The notes: generated by a model from the letters alone, not told the origin. DNA of 64,000 bases from Thalassobacillus cyri (GCF_900107755.1 NZ_FNQR01000007.1:1-64000); one strand, 5' to 3'. Counted from the first letter of the stretch, positions 8,156 through 17,177 are shown. Program-made: numbers and translations.

Positions 8156-8764
8156 CTAATTGGAGGTTACGGTATCCAGTGCCAGGTGAATCGCTGCGGT
8201 AAGGTCATGTTGGGGCCAGCTTGGCACTTTTCCATGCATGATGGCAAGTTCATGGGAAGCTGGCATATGGATGAAGCCTGCATGTCTGCTCTCGTCTGTA
8301 TTATCAAAATAATAAAGCGCATGATACATGACGTTATTACATAAATACGCTCCCGCTGTGTTGGAGATTTCTGCCGGGTAGCCATTCTCCTGCAGCCGCG
8401 CAATGATCTTTTTAATTGGCAGTGTAGAAAACAATCCATCTGGCGCTTCGCTTATGATAGGTTCTCCGTCAGGCTTATGACCCCGATTATCAACCGGGCC
8501 GTCATTACAGTTGATGGCAATTCGCTCTGGCGTGATTTTCGTCCGGCCAGCCGCAAGCCCGAGTGCGATGACGATATCTGGATTTACTTCCTCTATGTAA
8601 GCGAGCATTTTCTCCCCGGATTCATGGAAATCGACCGGCAGCACTTTTCCAATAATTTCGTAGTCATTGATTTTGCTGCCGTCTAACTCATTGACAATTT
8701 CCATCGTCGGATTGACCGGGAAATCTAAAAATGGCTCGAAACCGGTTAACAGCAATTTTTTCAT
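8156..8764 (-). CDS. pcp: Pyrrolidone-carboxylate peptidase
   Basis: This 202-residue cytoplasmic cysteine peptidase (family C15) removes N-terminal pyroglutamate from peptides. The catalytic triad expected for the family is visible: Glu80 (ITPERIAINCND), Cys142 (GAYLCNNVMYHAL) and His166 (GFIHMP). The N-terminus MKKLLLTGFEPF is the family hallmark and fixes the start at 8764, with GGGAGTGAG upstream. It has its own terminator and is divergent from the CBS-domain gene. Length is normal. Confidence 0.95.
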   Translation of the reverse strand: MKKLLLTGFEPFLDFPVNPTMEIVNELDGSKINDYEIIGKVLPVDFHESGEKMLAYIEEVNPDIVIALGLAAGRTKITPERIAINCNDGPVDNRGHKPDGEPIISEAPDGLFSTLPIKKIIARLQENGYPAEISNTAGAYLCNNVMYHALYYFDNTDESRHAGFIHMPASHELAIMHGKVPSWPQHDLTAAIHLALDTVTSN

Positions 8765-8835
8765 GATTAGCTCACTCCCTTTCCGTAAGGATACCATTAA
8801 TTTGGCGTTCCCACTAAGCCGACCCGCCTGGCTGA

Positions 8836-8864
8836 TGTTTTTTTAACCAGGAATCCGTTATAAT
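8836..8864 (+). promoter_or_regulatory. Promoter for the HEPN-CBS/PilZ pair
   Basis: A perfect TATAAT at 8859-8864 lies about 40 bp upstream of the 8906 start. The region at -35 (TGTTTT, 8836-8841, 17-bp spacing) is a weak match. Confidence 0.4.
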
Positions 8865-8905
8865 AAGAGGAAACATCATTTTTACATACAAAGTAGGTGC
8901 CAACG

Positions 8906-9643
8906 ATGAACGGGTCTAGAGAAGAACTGGAGCTTGCCGAGCGATTCGAGATCGCATTCAACCAAATTCACCAGCAATTGAAAGTGATCAACGGTTACCC
9001 AAAAAACGACAATTTCATGGAACTGCTTCAACGCTCGAAGGTGAAGCATAGTGTCATCCGGCATCATTTTGACAATTTGAAACAATATGCGAAGCTGCGT
9101 AATGCGCTTGTCCATGAAAAAATCCGCGATGATTACTATATTGCCTACCCACACCGGGAAGTGGTCGAAGAGATTGAAAAAATTAAACAAACGCTTGATC
9201 AACCGCCGAAAGCGATCGATGTTGCGACACGCCCCGTGCTTTTTTTCAAATCGAACTCTCATCTGACAAAAATTGTCGAGGCATTCAATCGTTTCAAAGT
9301 GTCCCAATTCCCTATTTACGGAGAGGATCAGCAGTTTTTGGGGCTGCTGACGAATGATGGGGTCGTGCGCTGGCTGTCACGCAATGTGCACAATGACTGT
9401 ATCCAGCTGGGTGATGTCCGGGCTTCCGACATTTTGAAGTTGGAAAAAAACCATAACGTCCGTTTTTTAAGCGAGAAAAATTCCATCTTCGATTTGGAAT
9501 CTTCATTCGAACGCAGCTTCGAACAGAATCTGAAGTTGAAAGCAGTCATCATCACAACGGGTGGGGATCAGCATAGTAAACCCCTTGGAATCGTCACGAC
9601 CTGGGACCTGATCAAAATTGACCGCTATGGGGGCGAGAGTTGA
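8906..9643 (+). CDS. CBS-pair protein with HEPN-like N-terminal domain
   Basis: This 245-residue protein has an N-terminal helical segment (about 5-80) containing LRNALVHE, with Arg65-Asn66 and His70 matching the Rx4H core of HEPN domains. Two CBS motifs follow, about residues 100-160 (FNRFKVSQFPIYGEDQQFLGLL) and 170-240 (ending in LGIVTTWDLIKID); such pairs usually bind adenine nucleotides. The ATG at 8906 is preferred over a GTG three codons earlier because TAGGTG precedes it. A PilZ gene follows after 37 bp on the same strand. The cellular role is unknown; nucleotide-gated RNA cleavage is only a hypothesis. Confidence 0.75.
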   Translation: MNGSREELELAERFEIAFNQIHQQLKVINGYPKNDNFMELLQRSKVKHSVIRHHFDNLKQYAKLRNALVHEKIRDDYYIAYPHREVVEEIEKIKQTLDQPPKAIDVATRPVLFFKSNSHLTKIVEAFNRFKVSQFPIYGEDQQFLGLLTNDGVVRWLSRNVHNDCIQLGDVRASDILKLEKNHNVRFLSEKNSIFDLESSFERSFEQNLKLKAVIITTGGDQHSKPLGIVTTWDLIKIDRYGGES

Positions 9644-9680
9644 CATTTCTATAAAAAATACAGAGCGGAAAGGAGAAATT

Positions 9681-10034
9681 ATGTACTACCGAAGAAATGA
9701 AGCCTTCCGTTATTCATTCGAGCCAAATTTGGCCGCAAAGTTCATTGCTAACACTAGTGAACAGACAAAAGGGGAACTCCATATTTTAGATATCAGCCTG
9801 CACGGAATGAAAGTCAATCTTCCTGCGCATCCATACCAAAAAGGGGATAAGATATTCATCCAATTCATGCTCGTCAATCAACAGTTTGATGTCGATGGTG
9901 AAATCGTTTGGCTCAAGCCCCTTGGTAAAAAGGTTCAGGCAGGTGTTCAACTGTCTACAACAGAATCGGTACGAAAGCAACTGGTCGATCAGTTGAAGGT
10001 GTACGCGAAAAAAAAGAATGATTCAGCAGGATGA
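9681..10034 (+). CDS. PilZ-domain protein, probable c-di-GMP receptor
   Basis: This 117-residue single-domain protein carries the two c-di-GMP binding motifs of PilZ: an arginine motif near the N-terminus (RRNEAFR, residues 4-10, with one more residue between the arginines than in the classic RxxxR) and DISLHGMKV, the D/NxSxxG motif. The ATG at 9681 has AGGAG 6 nt upstream; a longer in-frame reading overlaps the previous gene and lacks a good site. It probably shares a transcript with the HEPN/CBS gene and ends at a strong terminator. Confidence 0.82.
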   Translation: MYYRRNEAFRYSFEPNLAAKFIANTSEQTKGELHILDISLHGMKVNLPAHPYQKGDKIFIQFMLVNQQFDVDGEIVWLKPLGKKVQAGVQLSTTESVRKQLVDQLKVYAKKKNDSAG

Positions 10035-10066
10035 ACCCACACACCTAACATTACTTACTAAACATA

Positions 10067-10104
10067 AAAACCCGTTTGATTGACTGACCAATCAAACGGG
10101 TTTT
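10067..10104. terminator. Bidirectional terminator between pilZ and RND genes
   Basis: A 16-bp perfect inverted repeat (AAAACCCGTTTGATTG, 10067-10082; complement 10089-10104) with a 6-nt loop has T runs on both strands. It can end both the plus-strand PilZ transcript and the minus-strand RND operon. Confidence 0.88.
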
Positions 10105-10175
10105 CTATATTTCAATGACTTTGCTTATTATATGGCTGGTTCAAATCCACCCATCAATGCTTTTGGCCTACAGCC

Positions 10176-13100
10176 TTACTTCTCTTTCCGGAACCAGCCA
10201 GTAACTTTATTGGAAAGATCATCAAAGTAGGTATAGACGACCGGGATCAATAACAGCGTGAACAAGCTGGATATCGTCAATCCGAAAATGATGGTGACAG
10301 CAAGCGGCTGCTGGGCTTCTGCACCCTGACCGAGGCCAATGGCGAGGGGAATCATCCCGAGAACAGTCGTCAGGGTCGTCATCAGAATCGGGCGCATGCG
10401 GCTTGGTCCTGCTTCTAAAATTGCTTCGTAGCGGTCAATGCCCTTCCTGCGCAATATGTTGATATAGTCGACGAGTACGATTGCATTGTTGACGACAATC
10501 CCGGCGAGCATGATGATGCCGACGAATGCCGGCAGACTCAATGGCAAGCCAGTGGTGAAAAGTCCAAGCATGACGCCGATGATAATGGTCGGAAGCGAGA
10601 ACATGATGATGAACGGGAACAGGAAGTTCTCAAATTGGACGGCCATGACAGCATAAACAAGGAAAATCGAGAATACGAGCGCGAGTGCCAAGTCTCCAAA
10701 AGCTTCCTGCATATCCTGCGCCTGGCCGCCAATTTCATAACTGTATTCATCCGGAAATTTCAAGCGCTCCAGTTCCTTCCTGATATCTTCGCTCACACTT
10801 CCGAGGTCGCGTCCCACGATTTCACTTTCTACATTGACCTGGCGCTGCTGGTTTTCACGCAGCAAGGTAACCGGTCCCTGTACTTGCTTCAGTTCTGCCA
10901 CACTGGCCAGCGGAATTAGAGAGCCGGTCGGTGTCTGCAGGGTCATGCCTTCCAGATCTGCAATCGTCTGGCGTTCTTCTTCAGGCAAAATCATCCGGAC
11001 ATTGATTTCGTCGCTGCCGTCCCGGTAACGAGTCGCTACCTGACCGTTGAAGCCGAGTTCGACCTGGCTGAGCACCTGCTGGTAGCTCAAACCGTACTGA
11101 GCGGCTTTATCACGGTCGACCTGGACTTGCATTTCAGGTCGACCCTCATTGGTCGAGGACTCTGGGTTATGGACACCATCTACATCTTCTATCATATAGA
11201 CGACCTGATCAGCCAGTTCACTTAAGACATCGTAGTCCGGCCCATTCAACTGGATTTGAACAGGGGCTCCGCTACCGAAGCCTGCTCCGATTTCACTTAC
11301 AGCAATTTCCGCCCCTGGTATCCCTGACACATCTTCATCAATCGCCTGCATGATTTCACTGGTACTCCGCTCACGGTCACCCGGTCCGACAAGCTGCATC
11401 GTATAGGTGGCTTCATTAGCGGACGATGAAAAACTTTCGAACCCGCCGCCTCCGATGGTGACGTAATTCGTTTCGATGACTTCTTCATACGGTTTTAACT
11501 TTTCATTCACTTTCCCGGTAACTTCTTCGGTTGTCGAGAGCGATGTCCCGGCAGGAGTTGTCACACTGATCTCGATTTGTCCCTGGTCCGAAGGGGGAAT
11601 GAATTCGGTTCCGATCATTGGAACGAGGAATCCGCTGCCCGTAATCGCTAAAAGGGTCACGAGAATCGTAGTTTTCCTCCACTTCAACACCCGTCGAAGC
11701 ATGGACTGATAACCCTCATTCACTTTGGCTAAAAAGCGATCGAACCAGTACCGCCGACCGGATGTCTGTAATGGTTTCGTCAACAGCTTCGAAGACAGCA
11801 TCGGAATCAAGGTCACCGACACGATCAAGGCCGCAATCAGTGCAAAGGAAATCGTCAGGGCAAGCGGTGTGAACAGTTCTGATGCGATTCCTTCAACGAA
11901 AATGATCGGCAAAAATACGACGATAGTTGTCGTTGCGGATGCAATAACGGCTGGTGCGAGTTCCGACGCGCCTTCTTTTGCCGCTTCCACCATGGAATAT
12001 CCTTGCTGCCGGTAACTGACGATGTTTTCCAGGATGACGATGGAACTATCGACCATCATCCCGATTCCGAGCGCCAGTCCCCCCATGGTGAGGACGTTCA
12101 ACGTTTCCCCGGTGAAGTACATCAATGTAAACGTTGAAATGATGGCAATCGGTATCGAAATCCCGATAACCAGTGTAGCACGGATACTTTTTAAGAATAA
12201 AAGTAATACCAGAACGGAGAACACCCCACCGATGATGATATTCATCATTACCGAATCGATCGACTGCGTGATAAATTCAGAGGTGTCCAGCACAACTTTC
12301 ATGTTGACGTTTTCCGGAAGACGTTCTTTAATATCTCCCATGGCGGCTGTGACATTATTTGCCGTTTCCACGGTATTCCCATCTGATTTTTTTAAAACTG
12401 ACAATACTACGGACGCCTGGCCGTTGACCTTGGAAATCGTCGAAGCGTCTTCATATGTATCTTCGACGTCTGCAATCTGGCCGAGACGGATTTGCGCCCC
12501 GCCTTCTGTTTGCAGCAAGGTATCTTTGATTTCCTGCACCGATTCGAATTCTCCATCGATTCGTATTTGCAGGTCTTTGTCCCCTTTTTCAACCGCACCA
12601 GCGGAAGCTGATTGGTTAGCGGCGTTCAACGTCTGAATGATGGTCTGAGTATTGAGCCCATATTCATTCATCTGACCGCGATCAATCAGCACACGGACTT
12701 CCCGGTCTTTTCCTCCTTCAATACTGACAGAGGCTACGCCTTCCTGACGTTCGAGAAAAGGGACAACCCGGTTTTCTGCGATTTGCTGCAATTCTTCCGG
12801 GCTGTCACCGGTAAGGCCGACCCACATGACAGGAATTTGCTGGGGATCAAAACGAAGTACGTTCGGCTCGCCCGCTCCTTCAGGCAGCATCCCCTTCACT
12901 TGATCGACTTTTTCACGGACGTCCAATAGTGCGTTATCCAGGTTGACCCCGGTGTTGAACTGCATGAATACGATGGATGCCCCGGTTTGCGATTGTGATT
13001 GTACGGTTTCCATGCCCTCAATCGCACTAACGGAAGATTCAATCGGTTCACTGACCAATTTCTCCGTTTCCTGCGGAGCTGCTCCTGGATAATTGGTAGA

Positions 13101-13241
13101 AACGACCGCAATCGGCAGATCGATTTCAGGATATAAGTCGATGGCAAGATTTCGTAACGACATGAACCCTAGTGCTAAAATGGCCAGCACAATCATAATG
13201 ACGCCGACCGGGCGTTTAACTGATACGTTAACGAGTTTCAA
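10176..13241 (-). CDS. RND-family efflux transporter permease (AcrB/MdtB-like)
   Basis: This protein of about 1021 residues is a proton-driven resistance-nodulation-division exporter: an N-terminal membrane helix, a large extracytoplasmic loop, a helix bundle with GLALGIGMMVDSSIVILENI (proton-relay region; Asp-Ser where AcrB has Asp-Asp), then the duplicated half ending in LMTTLTTVLGMIPLAIGLG. A first ATG (13250) abuts AGGAGG, so the TTG at 13241, 9 nt from AGGAGG and 1 nt past the adaptor stop, is the likelier start. It is coupled to the adaptor lipoprotein upstream. The substrate is not evident. Confidence 0.92.
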   Translation of the reverse strand: MKLVNVSVKRPVGVIMIVLAILALGFMSLRNLAIDLYPEIDLPIAVVSTNYPGAAPQETEKLVSEPIESSVSAIEGMETVQSQSQTGASIVFMQFNTGVNLDNALLDVREKVDQVKGMLPEGAGEPNVLRFDPQQIPVMWVGLTGDSPEELQQIAENRVVPFLERQEGVASVSIEGGKDREVRVLIDRGQMNEYGLNTQTIIQTLNAANQSASAGAVEKGDKDLQIRIDGEFESVQEIKDTLLQTEGGAQIRLGQIADVEDTYEDASTISKVNGQASVVLSVLKKSDGNTVETANNVTAAMGDIKERLPENVNMKVVLDTSEFITQSIDSVMMNIIIGGVFSVLVLLLFLKSIRATLVIGISIPIAIISTFTLMYFTGETLNVLTMGGLALGIGMMVDSSIVILENIVSYRQQGYSMVEAAKEGASELAPAVIASATTTIVVFLPIIFVEGIASELFTPLALTISFALIAALIVSVTLIPMLSSKLLTKPLQTSGRRYWFDRFLAKVNEGYQSMLRRVLKWRKTTILVTLLAITGSGFLVPMIGTEFIPPSDQGQIEISVTTPAGTSLSTTEEVTGKVNEKLKPYEEVIETNYVTIGGGGFESFSSSANEATYTMQLVGPGDRERSTSEIMQAIDEDVSGIPGAEIAVSEIGAGFGSGAPVQIQLNGPDYDVLSELADQVVYMIEDVDGVHNPESSTNEGRPEMQVQVDRDKAAQYGLSYQQVLSQVELGFNGQVATRYRDGSDEINVRMILPEEERQTIADLEGMTLQTPTGSLIPLASVAELKQVQGPVTLLRENQQRQVNVESEIVGRDLGSVSEDIRKELERLKFPDEYSYEIGGQAQDMQEAFGDLALALVFSIFLVYAVMAVQFENFLFPFIIMFSLPTIIIGVMLGLFTTGLPLSLPAFVGIIMLAGIVVNNAIVLVDYINILRRKGIDRYEAILEAGPSRMRPILMTTLTTVLGMIPLAIGLGQGAEAQQPLAVTIIFGLTISSLFTLLLIPVVYTYFDDLSNKVTGWFRKEK

Positions 13242-13242
13242 A

Positions 13243-14589
13243 TCAAGCATCCTCCTTTATGATGCTGACTTTCGCTCCGTCTGTCAGGGTCAACTGCCCG
13301 GTGGTGACGATTTCAGCTCCTGCTGTAATTTCACCTTCAATCGCAGTCGTCTCGGACTGTGCTTCCACGATGGTGACTGCTATTTTTTCTGATTTTTCAT
13401 CGACGATTTTATAAATATACGCTTCCCCGCTTTCTTCCACTACAGCTTCTGTTGGTACTAAGAAAGTATCAGCTACGACGGTTTCGGGAAGCAGGAAGGT
13501 CGCCATCGTTCCCGGCTTGACCTCTTCTGATTCATTGTCAATTGTCGCTTCTACAGGGTATAAGCCTGTATCATTCGGTACGGAGGCAACATAGTCCACC
13601 GTAGAGGTAACCGGTTCTTCCACTCCGTTAATATCTACATCTATTTCCTGGCCTTCTTCAAACAAATTGAGCTGGTCTGAAGTCACCGTAGCTTCGACAG
13701 TCATCGGGTTCAATGCGACAATCGCACCGATTGGCTGCTGATTGGACACCATATCGCCAACCTGCGCTTCCAGGGAAGTGATTTCACCTGATGCACCCGC
13801 GTAAATGGTATTATTGGAAGCCTGCTCCTGGGCTTGATTCAATTGCACCTGCGCCTGCTCGACTTGAAGTTCTGCCTGTTCGACACCGACTTCGGCCTGG
13901 TTGAGCTGTGACTTTGCTTGATCGACCTGCGCTTCAGCCTGCTCAATTTCAGCAGAAGAAGGCACTTGCTGATTTTTCGCTTGCTCGTACTGGGCATAGG
14001 CTTGATCGGCACGGCTTTTCGCCTGTTGGTACAAAACTTCCGGAATTGTACCTTCATCTGCTAATTTTTTTGTCTGTTCGGCAAGCTCTTTTGCTTGTTC
14101 ATATTGCTGATAGGCTGCCTGTTCCTGGCCTTTTGACTGTTGGGCTTGTGCCTGCTGGGCTTGCTTCGCAGCATCTAACTGCTTTTTAGCGTTTTCCACT
14201 CCCAGTGCTGCCTGTCGTCTAGAGATTCGGGCATTTTCAAGCTGCTTGCCCGCTTGCTCTACTGCATTTTTCTGCAGCTCTACCTGACTTTGGGAATTTT
14301 GGGCATCCACTTGCCCGATCGCATCGCCCTTTTTCACACGATCCCCTTTTTCTACATTCAACGCAACCAGCTCACCCGGTGAACGCGGGATAATCTGTGA
14401 GGTATTTGCCGGCGTAGTCCGCCCGACAATTTTACGTTCGATACTCAAATCTCCTTTTTCTACCACATCGGTCTCTACCGGTGTAATACGTTCCACTTCT
14501 TCTGCTTCCTCACTATCATTATTTGAACAGCCGCTGATCAATCCCAGCAACATTACCGCCAGGACCAACGGACCTATTAATTTTTTCAT
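13243..14589 (-). CDS. RND efflux adaptor lipoprotein (HlyD/AcrA-like)
   Basis: This 448-residue membrane-fusion protein has a lipoprotein signal peptide with lipobox ISGC (Cys21), a lipoyl/barrel-sandwich half (PRSPGELVALNVEKGDRVKKGD), a long Gln/Ala-rich coiled coil (about residues 95-250) and a beta-barrel region. It links to the RND permease encoded immediately downstream. In a Gram-positive it would sit on the outer face of the membrane. The ATG at 14589 is preceded by AGAGGAG and places the signal peptide at the terminus. Confidence 0.9.
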   Translation of the reverse strand: MKKLIGPLVLAVMLLGLISGCSNNDSEEAEEVERITPVETDVVEKGDLSIERKIVGRTTPANTSQIIPRSPGELVALNVEKGDRVKKGDAIGQVDAQNSQSQVELQKNAVEQAGKQLENARISRRQAALGVENAKKQLDAAKQAQQAQAQQSKGQEQAAYQQYEQAKELAEQTKKLADEGTIPEVLYQQAKSRADQAYAQYEQAKNQQVPSSAEIEQAEAQVDQAKSQLNQAEVGVEQAELQVEQAQVQLNQAQEQASNNTIYAGASGEITSLEAQVGDMVSNQQPIGAIVALNPMTVEATVTSDQLNLFEEGQEIDVDINGVEEPVTSTVDYVASVPNDTGLYPVEATIDNESEEVKPGTMATFLLPETVVADTFLVPTEAVVEESGEAYIYKIVDEKSEKIAVTIVEAQSETTAIEGEITAGAEIVTTGQLTLTDGAKVSIIKEDA

Positions 14590-14611
14590 AAAAAAGACTC
14601 CTCTCACTTTC

Positions 14612-15490
14612 TTAAATCAATTCGATGTTCAAGTCCTGGGCGATTTGTTGACATTCTTTTTGAAAAGCAGCCATGCCGGTAAAATGAGAAAGCATGCCCT
14701 GGAATAAAATGTGCTGCGGCTGATCTTTCTTAATCTCGTTGAGCAGCACGTCGATGACACCATGCAGGTCTTCCCGCTTTTGTTTAGACATTTTTAACGA
14801 ATCGATTTTCCCCCGTATCGCAGTCAACTTTTCTTTCACCCTGCTATGGGGATCCTGCTCTTCAAACGTGGGAAAATGCTGTTTGACATTATCGAATGTA
14901 ATTAACGGTTCTGACTCTTTTTCCAGCATGCCCTCGACAACATCAACAATACGTTCCTGGATGAAGGAAGCGAGCCTTTTCGGTTCGACCTCGAGGTCAT
15001 CGATGACCAGCCATTTGGAATAACCATCTAATATGCCTTCCATCAATATCGAGCTGTCGACGATATAGGGCTCAATCGCCGGCCCGAACAGTTCCTTTAA
15101 ATTTTCACTTGTCCAGCGAAAACTCTCCTTTTTCATTTCGAGTAAAAAGTCATCTACTTGAGGACTGAGCGATATATTATCTCTTAAATGCATCAAAATA
15201 AATTCTTTATTTTCCATTAAACTTGTGACGAGCATTTCAATTTGGCGTGTCATTTTCACCTTAGGATCAAGGTCCATCTGACGCACTTCTTCTACTTTTT
15301 CCATCATTTGCTGATAGTAAAATTTATAGATAGACAGAGTAAGATCTTCTTTTGAATCAAAATGCAGATAAAAAGCTCCTTTAGAAACCCCGCTCTGAGA
15401 AGCGATTTCTTGTATAGAGGTGGAATGGTAGCCTTTTTGTGCAAACAACTTCATTCCTGATTCAATCATCTGCCGCTTCCGTTCATTCAT
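14612..15490 (-). CDS. TetR-family regulator of the RND efflux pair
   Basis: This 292-residue regulator has a typical TetR N-terminal helix-turn-helix (residues 8-55, GYHSTSIQEIASQSGVSKGAFYLHF) and a long helical C-terminal ligand domain; it is longer than most TetR proteins (about 200), as is YerO of B. subtilis, which also sits beside an RND gene. It lies 22 bp upstream of the adaptor gene on the same strand, so it probably autoregulates and controls the efflux pair. A CTGAC/GTCAG dyad lies just upstream of its start. Confidence 0.88.
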   Translation of the reverse strand: MNERKRQMIESGMKLFAQKGYHSTSIQEIASQSGVSKGAFYLHFDSKEDLTLSIYKFYYQQMMEKVEEVRQMDLDPKVKMTRQIEMLVTSLMENKEFILMHLRDNISLSPQVDDFLLEMKKESFRWTSENLKELFGPAIEPYIVDSSILMEGILDGYSKWLVIDDLEVEPKRLASFIQERIVDVVEGMLEKESEPLITFDNVKQHFPTFEEQDPHSRVKEKLTAIRGKIDSLKMSKQKREDLHGVIDVLLNEIKKDQPQHILFQGMLSHFTGMAAFQKECQQIAQDLNIELI

Positions 15491-15514
15491 ATGTATTCCC
15501 TACTTTCATCACTT

Positions 15515-15529
15515 TCTGACCAGTCAGTC
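15515..15529. promoter_or_regulatory. Candidate TetR operator
   Basis: CTGAC-CA-GTCAG (15516-15527) is a short inverted repeat 26 bp upstream of the TetR gene start, where an autoregulatory operator is expected. Many TetR-family RND regulators bind TGACTGACTGGTCA-like dyads. Confidence 0.45.
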
Positions 15530-15657
15530 ACAACAAGATTAATCGTACTAAAATATGGAGAAGTTTTCAATTGCTAAATCATTTTTTCAATAAAACCTTG
15601 GCTTGTCAGAAAGTACTTATGGCGACAAGTGTTAGTATTTTCTTATACTTTAATCCT

Positions 15658-15680
15658 TTAATAAGGTTAAACCTTATTAA
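15658..15680. repeat. AT-rich palindrome
   Basis: TTAATAAGG and CCTTATTAA form perfect 9-bp arms around TTAAA. It lies between the terminator of the next gene and the TetR start, so it could be a regulator site in the efflux promoter region; nothing more can be said. Confidence 0.45.
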
Positions 15681-15683
15681 AGC

Positions 15684-15718
15684 ACAAAAAAACTGGATGA
15701 CTATTAAGTCATCCAGTC
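15684..15718 (-). terminator. Terminator of the 15.7-16.3 kb gene
   Basis: ACTGGATGACT (15692-15702) and AGTCATCCAGT (15707-15717) form an 11-bp stem; on the minus strand it is followed by TTTTTTTTGTG. It lies just past the stop of the upstream gene. Confidence 0.88.
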
Positions 15719-15728
15719 ATTTCTGCTA

Positions 15729-16349
15729 TCAGGAAAGCCGCCTTCCCAATTCAGAGACGAGCATATCCAATTTTTTCACCTTGGAGAGGCCGCTCTTAGG
15801 AAACCGTTTATCAAAGTGATCAAACATCACTTGCAAACTCTCTTCGTCCAATAGCGCGCTATACGTATCAAATGTATGGCGGTATTGGTTGATGTACCTT
15901 TTCATTTTTTTATAGAACGTATTTAAATGATAGGTCGATGAAAAATCGAACGCCTTTGCTACATCACTATCGTAGGTAGGGAAATATCCGTTAAGTGTAT
16001 GTAGCATAGCAGTGGCAAGCGGAAATTGCATCGTAGGATTGCCTTTATGGTTTTTCACTTCGTAAAGGTCGGTCACGACACGGACGATATTCGGTCGTTT
16101 TTCATGCCTTTGATTCTCCATAATTTCAAAGAAGCGATCCTGAAATTCTTGTGTCAGGCTCGGATTGTCCAACTTATAGAAATAACGGAAGTTGAATTGA
16201 AAAACAAGATCCTTGGTGACATCTGTCTTCTTGAACCGGTCGTGCAGAAAGTGATAGACGTCGATTTTTTCTGGGTCGATGTTATTGATTATGGTTTCCT
16301 GATCATCAAGCAGGAGGTCTTTGATGTCAGCTGCCGTTCTATATTTCAT
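15729..16349 (-). CDS. Unrecognised protein, 206 aa
   Basis: I do not recognise this protein. It is soluble, with no signal peptide or membrane segment, rich in Phe, Tyr, Asp and Lys and probably mostly helical (for example FQFNFRYFYKL and FYKKMKRYINQYRHTF). The ATG at 16349 has AGGAGAGGTG upstream and is preferred over an in-frame GTG three codons earlier. It is a single-gene unit with a strong terminator, between comK and the TetR efflux regulator, both on the same strand. The reading frame and ribosome site are convincing; the function is unknown. Confidence 0.7.
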   Translation of the reverse strand: MKYRTAADIKDLLLDDQETIINNIDPEKIDVYHFLHDRFKKTDVTKDLVFQFNFRYFYKLDNPSLTQEFQDRFFEIMENQRHEKRPNIVRVVTDLYEVKNHKGNPTMQFPLATAMLHTLNGYFPTYDSDVAKAFDFSSTYHLNTFYKKMKRYINQYRHTFDTYSALLDEESLQVMFDHFDKRFPKSGLSKVKKLDMLVSELGRRLS

Positions 16350-16541
16350 CCGAATCACCTCTCCTAATCATTTTCCCTCTGCCATCATTGGGAAAACTAT
16401 CAATTTTTCCCATAAGTCAACTGCAGTAAAGCGTTTCCACGTGTATGATTTGTTGTTTTTATCTTACCATAAAAACCCGGCGGGAAAAACGAAAGGGCCG
16501 TTTCGGAAAAGTACAGACGCCAAAAATAGATTTTTAATTTC

Positions 16542-17009
16542 TTATGTATAGTGTTTCCGATTTACCAGACGGGCTGCGAGATTATACTGACGTGAAAATG
16601 AAGATTGCGATATGTCAATCTGGTAGGAAGTATTGTCCGTGAAGAGAATTTCCATCGTCCCAGGGGAACTGATCCGCTGGTCTTTGGCATGATGGTAGGC
16701 GATCCAGATTTTTTCTCCTGAAGAAGTGGAACGTAGTGGAAACATCACGATACGTGATGGTGCACTCACTTCAACCGGCAGTTTTTTATCTGTATGTAAA
16801 AAAGCTCTTGCAAAATCCCTTCGTCCATTAAAGGATGCCCCGTACAAAAGACAACTGTTATCGAGTATTTTTTGGACGTTCTTTTTGGTACAAATAACGT
16901 GACTTTCTTCCCTTATGAAGGTGGATACTTTATTTTCTCCTACATTTGGTTTTAACATCATGGTGTTACGGTTTATCAAGTAATCTGAGGCTACTTCAAC
17001 ACATTCCAC
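16542..17009 (-). CDS. comK: ComK-like competence transcription factor (short form)
   Basis: This 155-residue protein aligns by eye with ComK across the DNA-binding core: LDNSCLLYGASFNGRRDFA parallels the family's SCRFFGSSYAGRK stretch, followed by the PSRIVMFPLRSTS and ISQSSFSRQYNLA regions. ComK activates DNA uptake genes. It begins with GTG, with AGGGGA 8 nt upstream. It is about 35 residues shorter than B. subtilis ComK (192) and lacks the C-terminal FMLYP segment recognised there by the MecA adaptor. It is divergent from a YjfB-type gene. Confidence 0.85.
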   Translation of the reverse strand: MECVEVASDYLINRNTMMLKPNVGENKVSTFIREESHVICTKKNVQKILDNSCLLYGASFNGRRDFARAFLHTDKKLPVEVSAPSRIVMFPLRSTSSGEKIWIAYHHAKDQRISSPGTMEILFTDNTSYQIDISQSSFSRQYNLAARLVNRKHYT

Positions 17010-17177
17010 ATCTCTATCCCCTTTTTCTCTCTTTTCTATTACCTAAGACTATATTACTATACCAAAGCTCGAAAAGCTCAGTGGACCGTGTCAGAATTGT
17101 GAACAATAACCATATTGCCCCTATAATGGACACCACTCGGTAACCATTTTTTATGTTTACTGCTCAAGTTGAATCCA

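Noticed and set aside
10176-13241. Naming the RND permease swrC/yerP
   Set aside because: The N-terminal region resembles the AcrB/MdtB group more than SwrC, and a separate adaptor is encoded next to it; orthology cannot be claimed by eye.
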